64,000 nt of DNA from VXNJ01 sp965249595 (GTDB taxonomy: Bacteria; Chloroflexota; UBA11872; VXNJ01), in NCBI GenBank assembly GCA_965249595.1, contig OZ252242.1:1922001-1986000 (forward strand). Reading direction: 5' to 3'. Positions 8,965 through 18,304 of the stretch are shown piece after piece. The translations under genes and the position numbers were made by a program. How positions within the stretch are numbered: the first letter of the stretch is position 1; the number at the start of each line of letters is the position of its first letter. A model generated the notes under the pieces. That model searched no databases and had not been told where the DNA came from. It saw only the letters and a list, made by a program, of their open reading frames with translations.

Positions 8965-8973
8965 GCGAAACCC

Positions 8974-9001
8974 CGATCGCCACGAAGCAGGGTGGCGGTC
9001 G
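8974..9001. terminator. Hairpin between convergent rbsK and pdxA
   Basis: CGATCGCCAC and GTGGCGGTCG form a 10-bp stem with one G-T pair and an 8-nt loop, in the 46-bp gap where the two genes converge. It could act in both directions. No T tract follows on either strand, so intrinsic termination is uncertain. Confidence 0.4.
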
Positions 9002-9010
9002 CTTCCGCAA

Positions 9011-10039
9011 TCAAGCAGCCGATTTTGCCCGTTGCCAACGAGCCTGGACCATGTCGGCCGCCAGCAAGGTGGCGTTTAGCATCGAGGTTTCATCGGCACG
9101 GTTGTCGCCGGCCCGGCCGTAGGCCGTGCCGTGGTCGACCGAGGTGCGAATTACCGGTGTCCCCAGGGTGACGTTGATGCCATTGTGGATTCCAAGCATC
9201 TTGACGGCGATGTGCCCTTGGTCGTGGTACATTGCCACGACTCCGTCGTACTCGCCGCCGGCGCCCCGCGCAAAAACGGTGTCGGGCGGCATCGGCCCGA
9301 TGGCGTCAATTCCCATAGCCACCGCCCGGTCGACCGCCGGTTCAACTTCGGCCGAATCCTCCATGCCGAACAAATTACCCGGTTCGGCATGCGGATTTAG
9401 GCCGGCCACGGCAATCTTGGGCCGAGCGATACCCAAATCTTCGAGGGCGCGCTGGAAGATTTCTATCACGCTGACGATGCGATCAGTCTTAACCAGCGTG
9501 ACGGCTTCTGCCAAGCCGACATGGGTCGAGACGTGGATCACCCGCAATTTGCCGGCCACCAGCATCATTCGCGATGCCGCTGCACCGGAAAACTCCTGGA
9601 CTATTTCGGTGTGACCCGGATAGTCGTAGCCGGCCATCTTCATGGCCAGCTTATGCAGCGGCGAGGTGGCCATCGCATCCAGTCGGGCGGCGGCGCAGAG
9701 CTTGACCGCTTCAACTACCGCGGTCACCGCGGCTTCCCCGCCGGCGGCGGTGACGCCTTTGAACGGCAGCTGGCTGTGGTCGACGTCCCAGAGGTCCAAC
9801 GTGTCAATGACGCCGTACTCGTGCCGGGCTTGTGAAAGATCGCTAACCCGCCGAACGGATTGCTCCAGCCCGCAGATATCGATGATGCGTTCCAGGGCCG
9901 AAGCGCTGCCGATGGCAACTGGCCGCAGGCGATCGTAGATCCGGCGATGGACCAGGGCTTTGGCGACCACCTCGGGCCCGACTCCAGTCGGGTCGCCAAG
10001 GGTTAAGCCGATCAGCGGCAGTTTCGCTTCGATTGACAT
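9011..10039 (-). CDS. pdxA: 4-hydroxythreonine-4-phosphate dehydrogenase (PdxA family)
   Basis: 342 aa. Oxidises 4-phosphohydroxy-L-threonine in DXP-independent-of-PLP-synthase vitamin B6 synthesis. LTLGDPTGVGPEV opens the protein, CPH-type metal ligands appear in ATSPLHKLAM, and MYHDQGHIAVKML and DHGTAYGRAG near the C-terminus are characteristic. The frame is open to 10087, but ATG 10039 gives the family N-terminus. No other B6 gene is in the window. PdxA2 homologues act on 4-phospho-D-threonate or D-erythronate, so that role is a real alternative. Confidence 0.85.
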   Translation of the reverse strand: MSIEAKLPLIGLTLGDPTGVGPEVVAKALVHRRIYDRLRPVAIGSASALERIIDICGLEQSVRRVSDLSQARHEYGVIDTLDLWDVDHSQLPFKGVTAAGGEAAVTAVVEAVKLCAAARLDAMATSPLHKLAMKMAGYDYPGHTEIVQEFSGAAASRMMLVAGKLRVIHVSTHVGLAEAVTLVKTDRIVSVIEIFQRALEDLGIARPKIAVAGLNPHAEPGNLFGMEDSAEVEPAVDRAVAMGIDAIGPMPPDTVFARGAGGEYDGVVAMYHDQGHIAVKMLGIHNGINVTLGTPVIRTSVDHGTAYGRAGDNRADETSMLNATLLAADMVQARWQRAKSAA

Positions 10040-10210
10040 CAATATTTGCCGATTCGTAATTGGTGGATTGGGGCCGCGGCCGGTCAAAGCGACGCAACCC
10101 GGAAATGGCAGCTAGATTTTCACCTGTATGGAGGCGGGCCTTCGTCCGGCGCTGCGCCCGAATACCATTTGAAAGCCGATCCCAGCTACGACCGCCATAA
10201 GTAGGGCAAA

Positions 10211-11650
10211 TTGGCCGACAAACGCCCCAACATAATTCTGATCATCACTGACCAGCAGCGCTACGACACGATCGCCGAGTTGGGATTTGATTACATGGAC
10301 ACGCCGAATCTGGATCGCCTGGTCCGCGAGGGAGTCTCGTTTTCGAATTGCTTCATCCCGGCAACTTCCTGCGCACCGGGGCGGGCCAGCCTTTTTACCG
10401 GCCGTTATCCACACACCACCAAAATCTTCAAAAACGGAGATCCCTGGCGCCATACCTGGGTCTCGGACCTTCAGGCCGGTGGATATCACACAGTCAATAT
10501 CGGCAAGATGCACACCACCCCGTTTACCGCCCCGGCCGGTTTCGACGAACGCTACGTGGTCGAAAACAAAGATCGATATCTTCAGGGGGCCAATTTTCTC
10601 GACGAATGGGACAAGGCCTTAATCGCCCGCGGGGTGCACCCAAAGCCCGGCCGCATCGTCTATCGACAACGCGACGACTATCAAACGTCGCTGGGGGCCT
10701 TCGTCTGGGAGCAGGACGAGGACCTTCAATCTGACAATTTTGTCGGCCGCTTCGCCTGCCATTGGATCGCCAACCAGCAGCTGCGTGAGCCTCTGTTCCT
10801 GCAGATTGGCTTCCCGGGACCGCATCCGCCCTACGACCCCACCCCTGACTATGAACGCAGCTACTCGCAACGGGACTTTGCGATCTGTGACCCCAGCGAA
10901 GCTGAAATAGCCGATCAGCCAGAGCCGCTGCAACGCATGCGCGAGCACAATACCGAAGTGGACCACGATTCAATCGTTCACCAGCTCAACCCGACAGCGG
11001 CCCAACGTCAGCACCAGCGTGCCTGTTACATGGCCAATGTGGGAATGATCGATAAACAGGTGGGATCGATCATGGACGCGCTCGAGCAGCGCGGTCTGCT
11101 GGAAGACGCGGTGGTGATTTTTACGTCCGATCACGGCGATGCCCTCGGCGACCACGGCCACAGCCAGAAGTGGACGTTTTACGATATCGTTGCCCGGGTT
11201 CCGGCGATCATCTGGTCGCCCTCACGGTTTTCGGGCGGCCGCCAAGTCGACGATTTGTATTCATGGATCGACTTGGCGCCAACCATCTTCGACCTGGCCG
11301 GATTGGCCCAGCCTGAGGGCTTTGAAGCGATTTCGATGCTCCCGGCGATCTCCGGCGACCCGACCGCCAAGGGGCGCGAATATGTGTTCTGCGAACAGTG
11401 CCGCGAGGACATGATGGGCCTGGAATGGGACTTTATGACGATGGTCCGCGACCAACGGTGGAAGATGGTGCGGCTGCTCGATTCAGCGCAGGGCCAGCTA
11501 TTCGATCTTGAAACTGATCCCGGCGAAACAAAGGATCTTTGGGACGACCCCGGGGCGGCGGCGGAAAAAATCCGCCTTAACGAAGTGCTCACCGACTGGC
11601 TGGTACGGTCTTCCTATGAAACCTCCGATTGGGGACAACAATGGCGGTAG
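10211..11650 (+). CDS. Sulfatase family hydrolase with CAPGR active-site motif
   Basis: 479 aa, alkaline-phosphatase superfamily. PNIILIITDQQRYD supplies the first metal ligands (Asp14, Gln15), and the formylglycine site is C54-A-P-G-R58, followed by ASLFTGRYPHT. The second metal site is TSDHGDALGDHG near residue 300. Family members hydrolyse sulfate or phosphonate esters after the Cys is oxidised to formylglycine. Glycine replaces the usual Ser in CxPSR, while the core CxPxR is kept. The start is TTG 10211. No signal peptide is seen, so it should be cytoplasmic. Its last 10 bases overlap the M20 peptidase gene. No maturase is encoded nearby. Confidence 0.9.
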   Translation: MADKRPNIILIITDQQRYDTIAELGFDYMDTPNLDRLVREGVSFSNCFIPATSCAPGRASLFTGRYPHTTKIFKNGDPWRHTWVSDLQAGGYHTVNIGKMHTTPFTAPAGFDERYVVENKDRYLQGANFLDEWDKALIARGVHPKPGRIVYRQRDDYQTSLGAFVWEQDEDLQSDNFVGRFACHWIANQQLREPLFLQIGFPGPHPPYDPTPDYERSYSQRDFAICDPSEAEIADQPEPLQRMREHNTEVDHDSIVHQLNPTAAQRQHQRACYMANVGMIDKQVGSIMDALEQRGLLEDAVVIFTSDHGDALGDHGHSQKWTFYDIVARVPAIIWSPSRFSGGRQVDDLYSWIDLAPTIFDLAGLAQPEGFEAISMLPAISGDPTAKGREYVFCEQCREDMMGLEWDFMTMVRDQRWKMVRLLDSAQGQLFDLETDPGETKDLWDDPGAAAEKIRLNEVLTDWLVRSSYETSDWGQQWR

Positions 11651-12993
11651 GCGAGAACTTAATCGGTCTTCACCGCGATCCGGCCGCGATTCTGCGCCGG
11701 TTGATCAGGTTCGACACCACCAACCCGCCCGGCAACGAAAGAGCCTGCATCGAGTGGATTGCCGATCTGCTCTCGGCCTACGGTGTCCAAAGTCAACTGT
11801 TCGCCCGCGACCCGGCCCGTCCCAATCTGGTGGCCCGCATCCCCGGCGGGAGCGCCCCGCCGCTGCTCCTCTACGGACACGTTGATGTTGTTACCACGAG
11901 CGACCAGCCTTGGACCCGCGATCCGTTCGCGGCCGAGGAGGAACAGGGCGTTATCTGGGGGCGCGGGGCGCTGGACATGAAGGGCGGCGACGCGATGATG
12001 ATCGCCGCTTTCTTGCGAGCCGCCAGCGAGCGGACGCCGCTGCCGGGCGACGTGATCCTGTGCACGCTCGCGGATGAGGAGGCGGGCGCCGAGTTCGGCG
12101 CCAAGTTCCTGGTAGATGAGCACCCCGACCTGTTTTCCGGGGTGCGCTACGCGCTCGGTGAATTTGGCGGCTATCGCCAGAAATTTATGGGCGCCGACTT
12201 CTATCCGATCCAGGTGTCGGAAAAAACCGTGGTGCGCCTCAAAGGCCGCCTGCGCGGCCCGGGCGGGCATGGCGCAATGGTCCATCGCGACGGAATAATG
12301 GCGCGCCTGGGCAGGATGTTGACCACTCTAAATGACAACCGCCTGCCGCCCAACGTCTCGCCCGCGACCGCTGCAATGCTCACGGTGCTCAGCGCCAACC
12401 TTCCGCCGCAGCAGCAAGAAGCTGTCGCCGAACTGTCGCAACCGGAACTAACCGATGCCGCCCTGGATCGGCTGGGGCCGGATGGGGCGTCACTGGACGC
12501 CGTGCTGCACGACACCGTAAACGTGACGGTGCTGCGGGCGGGCGAGAAATTTAACGTCGTTCCCAGCGTGATCGAATTCAATCTCGACGCGCGGATCCTG
12601 CCAAATTCTTCGCCGCAAAAGTTGATCGCCGACCTCGGCACCCTGCTGGGGCCAGATGTTGAATTTGATCCACCGCAGGCGATGAGCGATCCGATGGGCG
12701 ATCCGGACCTGGCCATGCTGCCATTGTTGACCCGAATCTTGCGGCGCCAAGATCCGCAGGCCAATCCGCTGCCGATGCTGATGATTGGCGCCACCGACGG
12801 ACGCGAATTTGCCCGCATCGGAATCCAGACCTACGGATTCCTGCCGATGGATCTGCCGTCGGATATTGAGATTTTCAGGCTAATTCACGCCGCCGACGAA
12901 CGCATCCCGGTTAGCTGCCTCGAGTTTGGTGCCCGGGCAATATTCGAAGTGCTAGAGCAGTTCGGTGACTTAGATTCGGCCGAGCCTGGCTAA
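11641..12993 (+). CDS. M20 family metallopeptidase/deacylase
   Basis: 450 aa, of the ArgE/DapE/CPG2 type. Metal and catalytic residues are visible: H80 and D82 in LYGHVDVV, D112 in RGALDMKGG, and E146-E147 in ADEEAG. A dimerisation (lid) domain occupies roughly 190-320, and the catalytic domain then resumes. ATG 11641 is preferred over an in-frame TTG at 11629 because GGGGA lies a few bases before it. It overlaps the preceding sulfatase stop by 10 bp, which points to coupled expression and perhaps a shared substrate, such as a sulfated acyl-amino compound. Exact substrate unknown. Confidence 0.88.
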   Translation: MAVGENLIGLHRDPAAILRRLIRFDTTNPPGNERACIEWIADLLSAYGVQSQLFARDPARPNLVARIPGGSAPPLLLYGHVDVVTTSDQPWTRDPFAAEEEQGVIWGRGALDMKGGDAMMIAAFLRAASERTPLPGDVILCTLADEEAGAEFGAKFLVDEHPDLFSGVRYALGEFGGYRQKFMGADFYPIQVSEKTVVRLKGRLRGPGGHGAMVHRDGIMARLGRMLTTLNDNRLPPNVSPATAAMLTVLSANLPPQQQEAVAELSQPELTDAALDRLGPDGASLDAVLHDTVNVTVLRAGEKFNVVPSVIEFNLDARILPNSSPQKLIADLGTLLGPDVEFDPPQAMSDPMGDPDLAMLPLLTRILRRQDPQANPLPMLMIGATDGREFARIGIQTYGFLPMDLPSDIEIFRLIHAADERIPVSCLEFGARAIFEVLEQFGDLDSAEPG

Positions 12994-14024
12994 GTCGAAT
13001 CGCCACCGGCCGACACCCCGGCCGGTGGATCATCCACCCTAACCAACCGCTTGCCGAAGTTTTCGCCCACCAAAAGGCCAATAAGGGCATCGGGCATCTG
13101 CTCGAATCCCATTACGGTCTCTTCGCGGTAGTAGAGCTGACCGCTCTCGATCCAGCCGGCCAGGCGTTCTCGCGCCGCCACGCGGCGGTGCCACCAATCG
13201 CGAACCAAGAGACCCTGCATGGTCGCCCGGTTGGTCAGCAGGGCCCGCGTCGGGCGAATCGCCAGCTCCGGTTCGGGCAGGTTGTACTCGGAGATCATCC
13301 CGCAGATGGCGATCCGGGCACCCAAATTTATGCGGGCCAACACGGCGTCAAGAATTGGGCCGCCGACATTGTCGAAATAGACATCGATTCCCCCCGGACA
13401 GGCGGCATCCAGGGCATCGCCAACATCCTCGGCCGCTCGATTGATGCAGGCGTCGTAACCCAATCGATCCAGGCAGTAGGAGCGTTTGGCCTCGGACCCG
13501 ACTATCCCGACCGTTCGGGCGCCGCCGATCCGGGCCATCTGGCCCACGACTCCACCCACCGCGCCGGATGCCGCGGAAACCACCACGGTGTCCCCGGCCT
13601 GTGGTCGGCCGACTTCCAGCAGTCCGAAGTAAGCGGTCATGCCAGGCATGCCCAGAACGCCCAGAGCGGTGGATATCGGCGCGATATCCGGATCGACCTT
13701 ATCCAGTTCGCTGGCGTCGATAACCGGCATCGTCTGCCAGCCGAAATCGCCTTCCACAATGTCGCCGGCGGCAAATTGTGAAGACCGCGATTCGATCACC
13801 TCGCCGACGCCGCTGCCGACCATCACCTCACGCAGGTCGGCCGGCGAGGCGTAGGACCGCGATGGCCGCATCCGTCCGCGCATGTAAGGATCCACGCTCA
13901 ACCAGATCGTACGGGCCAGGACCTGCCCTTCGGCCGGTTGGCCAGCCGGTTCCTCGACCATCTCAAAGTCGGATCGCGAGGGAGCCGCCAGGGGTCGGTT
14001 GACAAGTAGGAATTTTCGGTTCAT
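12990..14024 (-). CDS. NADP-dependent oxidoreductase, MDR superfamily (CurA/LTB4DH-like)
   Basis: 344 aa zinc-independent medium-chain reductase, expected to reduce alkenals or alkenones. The N-terminal GroES-like half includes TIWLSVDPYMRGRM, typical of the leukotriene B4 dehydrogenase group. The Rossmann motif is AASGAVGGVVGQMARIGGA, near 155-175, and FDNVGGPILDAVL follows. It converges on the M20 gene with a 4-bp overlap of stop ends, and a strong hairpin falls inside its last codons. The natural substrate cannot be told from sequence. Confidence 0.9.
   Translation of the reverse strand: MNRKFLLVNRPLAAPSRSDFEMVEEPAGQPAEGQVLARTIWLSVDPYMRGRMRPSRSYASPADLREVMVGSGVGEVIESRSSQFAAGDIVEGDFGWQTMPVIDASELDKVDPDIAPISTALGVLGMPGMTAYFGLLEVGRPQAGDTVVVSAASGAVGGVVGQMARIGGARTVGIVGSEAKRSYCLDRLGYDACINRAAEDVGDALDAACPGGIDVYFDNVGGPILDAVLARINLGARIAICGMISEYNLPEPELAIRPTRALLTNRATMQGLLVRDWWHRRVAARERLAGWIESGQLYYREETVMGFEQMPDALIGLLVGENFGKRLVRVDDPPAGVSAGGDST
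13003..13028. terminator. Perfect 10-bp hairpin at convergent M20/MDR gene ends
   Basis: CCACCGGCCG and CGGCCGGTGG with a 6-nt loop. It lies 10 bp past the M20 stop and inside the last codons of the opposing MDR gene. There is no T tract. A bidirectional terminator or RNA end-stabilising stem is plausible. Confidence 0.4.
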
Positions 14025-14285
14025 CGAGGCACCTGTGCGCAGTTGACAACGTCGATGTTGTATCGGTTAAGGCTAATTTAGCCCGCAACCAGCAATTTGG
14101 GGCCGATGCTTGGCCGCACCGCCGGCCGGCTCTTGGACTCAAAGTACGCGGCCTGAACTTTGGTCGACTTCATCGCAACCATCGCCGGTGCGCGACATTT
14201 CATCCGCCGCCGGCAGACCAGCGGCCGCCATCTGCTGCCAATTTCCTAAACCGGCACCGGCGGCGAGATAGTTGTCCCTAACCGG

Positions 14286-15959
14286 CTACGGTTCGACGGC
14301 CAATTGGATCAGGTGGTAACCGCCAGCCCCGTCGGGGTGGGTTGCGGTGCGTTTCGACGGTTGTTCATCGCCATTGCCGTCAAACGCCCGAACTTCCATC
14401 TGGTGGGTCCCGGGGCTCAATCCGAGATTGGCTTTCCAGCGACGCCAGGTGGTCACGTTCACCTGGTCTTCCATTTCGGCCGGTTTCCAAATTTCATCGT
14501 CGGCCAGGCGCCACTCCACGGCTGATATTCCGCGGTTGCCGGCGAACGCGATGCCCCCGATGATGTCCTCTCCAGCGGCAACCCGGCCGGTCCGTTTGCG
14601 ACCGGGCAGGTCCCAGGCACTGGTTGTCTTTACGATCGCGATATCCGACCAACCACGACGCTGCCAGTAACCCTCGTGATCGTTATCGGTCACTTCGATT
14701 CGGGTGATCCACTTGACGTTCTTCATCCCGTAGATGTTGGGGACATAGGCGCGCAGCGGGAATCCGTGGGCGGTGGGCAGCGGAACCCCATTCATGCCGT
14801 AAGTGAGCAGGGTGCTCGGCTCGAGCGCCTTGGCGATGGTGATCGAGTCGTCGTAGCCGCCCGGAGCGTAGAGCACAACATCCTGCGCACCCGGAAGCAC
14901 ACCGGCCATATCAAGCACGGTTCCCAATTCGACGCCGGTCCAAAGGGCGGTGGAAATTAGTTCGCCACCGACCTCGTTGGATATGCACTGCAAGGTTCCG
15001 TATTGCTCGCGCATCGGCATTGCTTCGATGTCATCAATGGACAGGTTCAATTCACGCTCAACTAAGCCACCCACCTGCATCGACCAATTGGCGCGGGCGA
15101 AAGTCGGCCGGCGTGTGTAAATGTCAATCAGGTAAAAGTCGTCGTTGGAGGTGATTATGGGCCGGGTGTTGGCCGCTGGCGCGAACGTGGTGTCAAATCC
15201 GTCCAGGGCATCGATTGCTGACGGGGCCAGCGGCGATCCCGATTGGCCAATTGCGCCAATTGCATCCGCGGCCGGTGTCCGGCTGGCGGCCAGCAAACCT
15301 TGTTGGCCCGCCAATGCCCCGATCGAACCGGTCACCGCCACGGCGGCCGAAAAGGCCAGCAGCTCCCGCCGCGAACGGACGGCCAACCACGACGGCGGGG
15401 GCGGGGGCGGCCATGTCGCTTCCTCGACCGGCGGGGGCGGGGCGGGGGCCGGGGCAATGGCAAACAATTGGGCCACGGCGCCAAAGAAGGACGACGTGAT
15501 GATCAACCAGAGGACTCCGCCGGTGCCGTAAAACGAGAGTCCGGCTACCAGTTCGACTGCGAACGCGAAGGTGACGTGGGCGCCGGCGGTGATAAGAATC
15601 CGCTGCTGCACCGATTCGGGCCGGGGAGAGAAGCGGTAGGACAACGCGGCAATGGCAGCACCAATTAGGATCCAGCCGGCCAAGCCACCGGCTTCGACCA
15701 TTACCTTGCCGGCTTGCCCAAACGTTTCAATCGACCAGGTGGCGATTTGGCCGGGCGAAAAACGAATTACCAGATCGACGAAATCAAAGGCCGGATTTGC
15801 CATCCAGCCCAACTCGAAGAGCGGAAAGTAGAGGGCGGTGACCAGTCCGCTAGCTAGTAGTCCGACCAGGCCGGCAAACAACCACGGTTTGGATAGGAGC
15901 GCCAACAGGCGATCCTGTGGTCCGGAATCGATTGGGTTGACCTCTGGCGGCGTCGTCAC
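14286..15959 (-). CDS. Membrane-anchored sulfite-oxidase-like molybdopterin oxidoreductase
   Basis: 557 aa. An N-terminal membrane region has four hydrophobic segments (about 28-48, 92-108, 122-142, 147-168). A proline-rich linker with PPPP and PPPPPP follows (174-190), then an RSRREL twin-arginine-like stretch with a fifth hydrophobic segment (196-222). The oxidoreductase molybdopterin domain comes next, with molybdenum-ligand Cys325 in LQCISNEVGG, and a C-terminal Mo-co dimerisation domain ends the protein. This places the catalytic part outside the membrane. GTG start. Sulfite oxidation is the family default, but YedY-type reductase activity is possible. No haem or quinone partner is adjacent. 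Confidence 0.88.
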   Translation of the reverse strand: MTTPPEVNPIDSGPQDRLLALLSKPWLFAGLVGLLASGLVTALYFPLFELGWMANPAFDFVDLVIRFSPGQIATWSIETFGQAGKVMVEAGGLAGWILIGAAIAALSYRFSPRPESVQQRILITAGAHVTFAFAVELVAGLSFYGTGGVLWLIITSSFFGAVAQLFAIAPAPAPPPPVEEATWPPPPPPSWLAVRSRRELLAFSAAVAVTGSIGALAGQQGLLAASRTPAADAIGAIGQSGSPLAPSAIDALDGFDTTFAPAANTRPIITSNDDFYLIDIYTRRPTFARANWSMQVGGLVERELNLSIDDIEAMPMREQYGTLQCISNEVGGELISTALWTGVELGTVLDMAGVLPGAQDVVLYAPGGYDDSITIAKALEPSTLLTYGMNGVPLPTAHGFPLRAYVPNIYGMKNVKWITRIEVTDNDHEGYWQRRGWSDIAIVKTTSAWDLPGRKRTGRVAAGEDIIGGIAFAGNRGISAVEWRLADDEIWKPAEMEDQVNVTTWRRWKANLGLSPGTHQMEVRAFDGNGDEQPSKRTATHPDGAGGYHLIQLAVEP

Positions 15960-16045
15960 TGTTCAAATCGCGATCTCGGCACTGAAACCGTAACCGATTA
16001 TCCAAATGCCCGGGCCCGTCCCGGGCGCCGTTTGGTGACTCGCCC

Positions 16046-16051
16046 TATTAT
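16046..16051 (+). promoter_or_regulatory. -10 box placed for a leaderless recombinase mRNA
   Basis: TATTAT ends 7 nt before the ATG at 16059, so transcription would begin at or next to the start codon. No Shine-Dalgarno sequence is present and no -35 box is obvious. Confidence 0.4.
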
Positions 16052-16058
16052 GTAAACC

Positions 16059-17054
16059 ATGCATACCATCAACGATGCCGTCGAGCAGTTTCTGGGCGCC
16101 AGCCGCGCCAAGTCGCCGGCCACCCGCAGCACCTACGCCACCGGCCTCAATGCGTTTCGGCAGTACTTAGAAAGCGAATCCATCGACCCGGATCAGACTC
16201 CGGTTTCACAACTTTCTGAACGATGTCTCGAGCAGTTTTATCTCTACCTCATCGACCAGTTTGGGCGATCCCGACTGTCAACCGTGGAGACCTATATATC
16301 CGGTCTAAGGGGACTGCTGCGTCATCTGGCGGCCGACGATGCGATCCCGCACATCTCCCTGGAGCGGGCGCGGGAACAGCTGCTGCGGGTCAAGGTCCGC
16401 AAGAACTACCAGACGCCACGCGTGGATTCAGCGCTGGCGGTGATCGTCGACCATGCCAACCGCCACCCGCTCCCGGATAACGACCCGAAGGGCGAATTGA
16501 CGTTGCGGCTCTTGCGCGACCGGGCAATCCTCAACACCCTTTTCTCCACCGGGATGCGCAGGTCCGAGATTGCCTCACTCAACTGCTCTGATGTGACCGC
16601 CGGCCGCCTCGGTGAGGCAATCATCACCGGCAAGGGCAACAAGGAGCGGGTGGTGTTTTTCGATCCTTCGACCGTCGTTCACCTGGACGCTTATCTGGCC
16701 CGGCGCAATGATGCCTGGCGCCCGCTCTTTATCCGCCACGTCGGCCGATCACCTCCCGGCCCGCAGGGAGAGCGCCTGCGATTGGCTCCGCAGACCATCT
16801 GGTTAACCGTAAAGCGCTACGCCGAGGCGGCCGGAGTTGATGCATCAACCCATGACTTTCGGCACTTGAAGGCCACGACCTTGCTGGACCGCGGCGCTGA
16901 TCTCTCACACGTCCAAGACCTGCTCGGGCATGCCTCGCCGGAGACTACAAAAACCATCTATGCCCACTACTCGGTGCGCCACCTTCGAGCCGCTTTCGAC
17001 CGGTTCTCGCAGCCCCTTGACGAAGCGGTGGCCGGTCAAGAGCGTCGCCGTTAG
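16059..17054 (+). CDS. Tyrosine recombinase, XerC/XerD-like
   Basis: 331 aa. An N-terminal SAM-like core-binding domain (about 1-90) is followed by the catalytic domain. All catalytic residues are visible: Arg in TGMRRSE (167), Lys in GKGNKER (192/195), H265 and R268 in HDFRH, H291 in LLGHAS and Tyr301 in TIYAHY. The compact single-gene setting, with no excisionase, phage genes or flanking tRNA, favours a chromosomal Xer recombinase for dimer resolution over a mobile-element integrase. About 20-30 residues longer than typical XerC/D. Confidence 0.88.
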   Translation: MHTINDAVEQFLGASRAKSPATRSTYATGLNAFRQYLESESIDPDQTPVSQLSERCLEQFYLYLIDQFGRSRLSTVETYISGLRGLLRHLAADDAIPHISLERAREQLLRVKVRKNYQTPRVDSALAVIVDHANRHPLPDNDPKGELTLRLLRDRAILNTLFSTGMRRSEIASLNCSDVTAGRLGEAIITGKGNKERVVFFDPSTVVHLDAYLARRNDAWRPLFIRHVGRSPPGPQGERLRLAPQTIWLTVKRYAEAAGVDASTHDFRHLKATTLLDRGADLSHVQDLLGHASPETTKTIYAHYSVRHLRAAFDRFSQPLDEAVAGQERRR

Positions 17055-17061
17055 GTCGCGG

Positions 17062-18304
17062 CTAATCGGTTAGCGCAAAACGTTCCAACATCGCCGCCAG
17101 GCCCTCCGGGGCGGTACCTCGGACCAGCGTCCCATCATTGACCGGCACCCAGCTCTGCACCCGCCCTTGATCCGAGACGCGATCCAACAAGGCCGAATCG
17201 GCGAACGGTATCAAAACCGAAAACGGTTGCTCAGCCGCCGCCAACCGTGAATCAATCGCAGCTGCCAGTGAATCCAATCCGAACCCGGTGCGGGCCGAGA
17301 CCAGCACACCGCCGGCAATTGCCGGTGCGCCGACGGCACCGAGCAAGTCACTTTTATTGAGCACCAGCAGAGACGGTTTTTCGCTCAATCCCAATTCCTC
17401 AAGGGTCGCGTTGACGGTGTCGATGCGCCCGTTGGCGCCGGGAGTTGCCGCATCGGCCACATGAACGATCAAGTCGGCGGCGGCGATTTCTTCCAGGGTT
17501 GCCCGAAACGCCGCCAAGAGCTTCGGTGGCAAGCGATTTATGAATCCAACCGTGTCAACCAGCAGGATCCGCCGCCCGCCCGGAAGCACCGTCCGCCGCA
17601 CCAGCGGATCCAGGGTGGCGAACATCTGTCCGCGCCCGCTGCCACCGCTATTGCTCAATGCCGAGTGAAGCACGGTCTTGCCGGCGTTGGTGTAGCCGAC
17701 CAGCGCGACCACGGCTCCCGAATCGGCCCGATTGGCACGGGCGATCGCCCGTCGTGAGCGAACGCCCTCAATCTGGCGGTCGAGCCTCGCCAATCGGGCT
17801 CGCAGCTCACGGCGATCGACTTCGATTTGAGTCTCGCCGGGGCCGCGCGTGCCAATACCGCCGCCGGTCCGCGAAAACTGGACCCACAGCTGTGACAATC
17901 GCGGCAGCAGATAGTCGACCTGGGCCCGCGCGACCTGCAACTTGCCCTCGGCGGACTTGGCGTGGGCGGCAAAGATATCCAATATCAGCGCGGTGCGATC
18001 GAGTATCTTGATGCGCGCTGCCCGCTCTAAATTTCGCTGTTGGCGCGGTTGCAATTCCTCATCAAATACGATCGCCTCCGCTTCAACCGCCTTGGCTTCA
18101 GCGATGACCTGCTGGCATTGCCCGGACCCGATGAGCAGCCGCGGTGACGTGCGGCGGAGCCGCAGCAAGTTCTGGCCGGCTACGACCGCGCCCGCGCTAT
18201 GTGCCAGTTCGGCTAATTCGGCCAGGCTTTCGGCCGGCGTCCAGATGTCCCGCTTGCCACGATCAATCCCCACCAGGAATAGGCGCTCGGCCCGCGGTCT
18301 TTTC
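17062..18304 (-). CDS. hflX: GTPase HflX
   Basis: Ribosome-associated GTPase that splits stalled 70S ribosomes under stress. About 414 aa: the N-terminal HflX domain, the hallmark GTRGPGETQIEVDRR at 152-166, a helical linker, G1 GYTNAGKT at 204-211 (Thr in place of the common Ser), G3 DTVGF at 251 and G4 NKSD near 318. It starts with TTG (first base at 18306) inside a TTGA overlap with the dapL stop and ends the miaA-dapF-dapL-hflX run, so translation is probably coupled. A miaA-dapF-hflX order is also known from Actinobacteria. Confidence 0.95.

Noticed and set aside
10123..10167. 14-codon leader peptide before the first sulfatase
   Set aside because: It starts with ATG after weak context, lacks a ribosome-binding site and has no regulatory codon run.
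12201..12818. 205-codon minus-strand frame
   Set aside because: Antisense of the M20 peptidase with no domain signature.
16059..17054. Genomic island or prophage marked by an integrase
   Set aside because: No excisionase, phage genes, att repeats or tRNA flank it. The only tRNA is 25 kb away, and neighbours are housekeeping genes.
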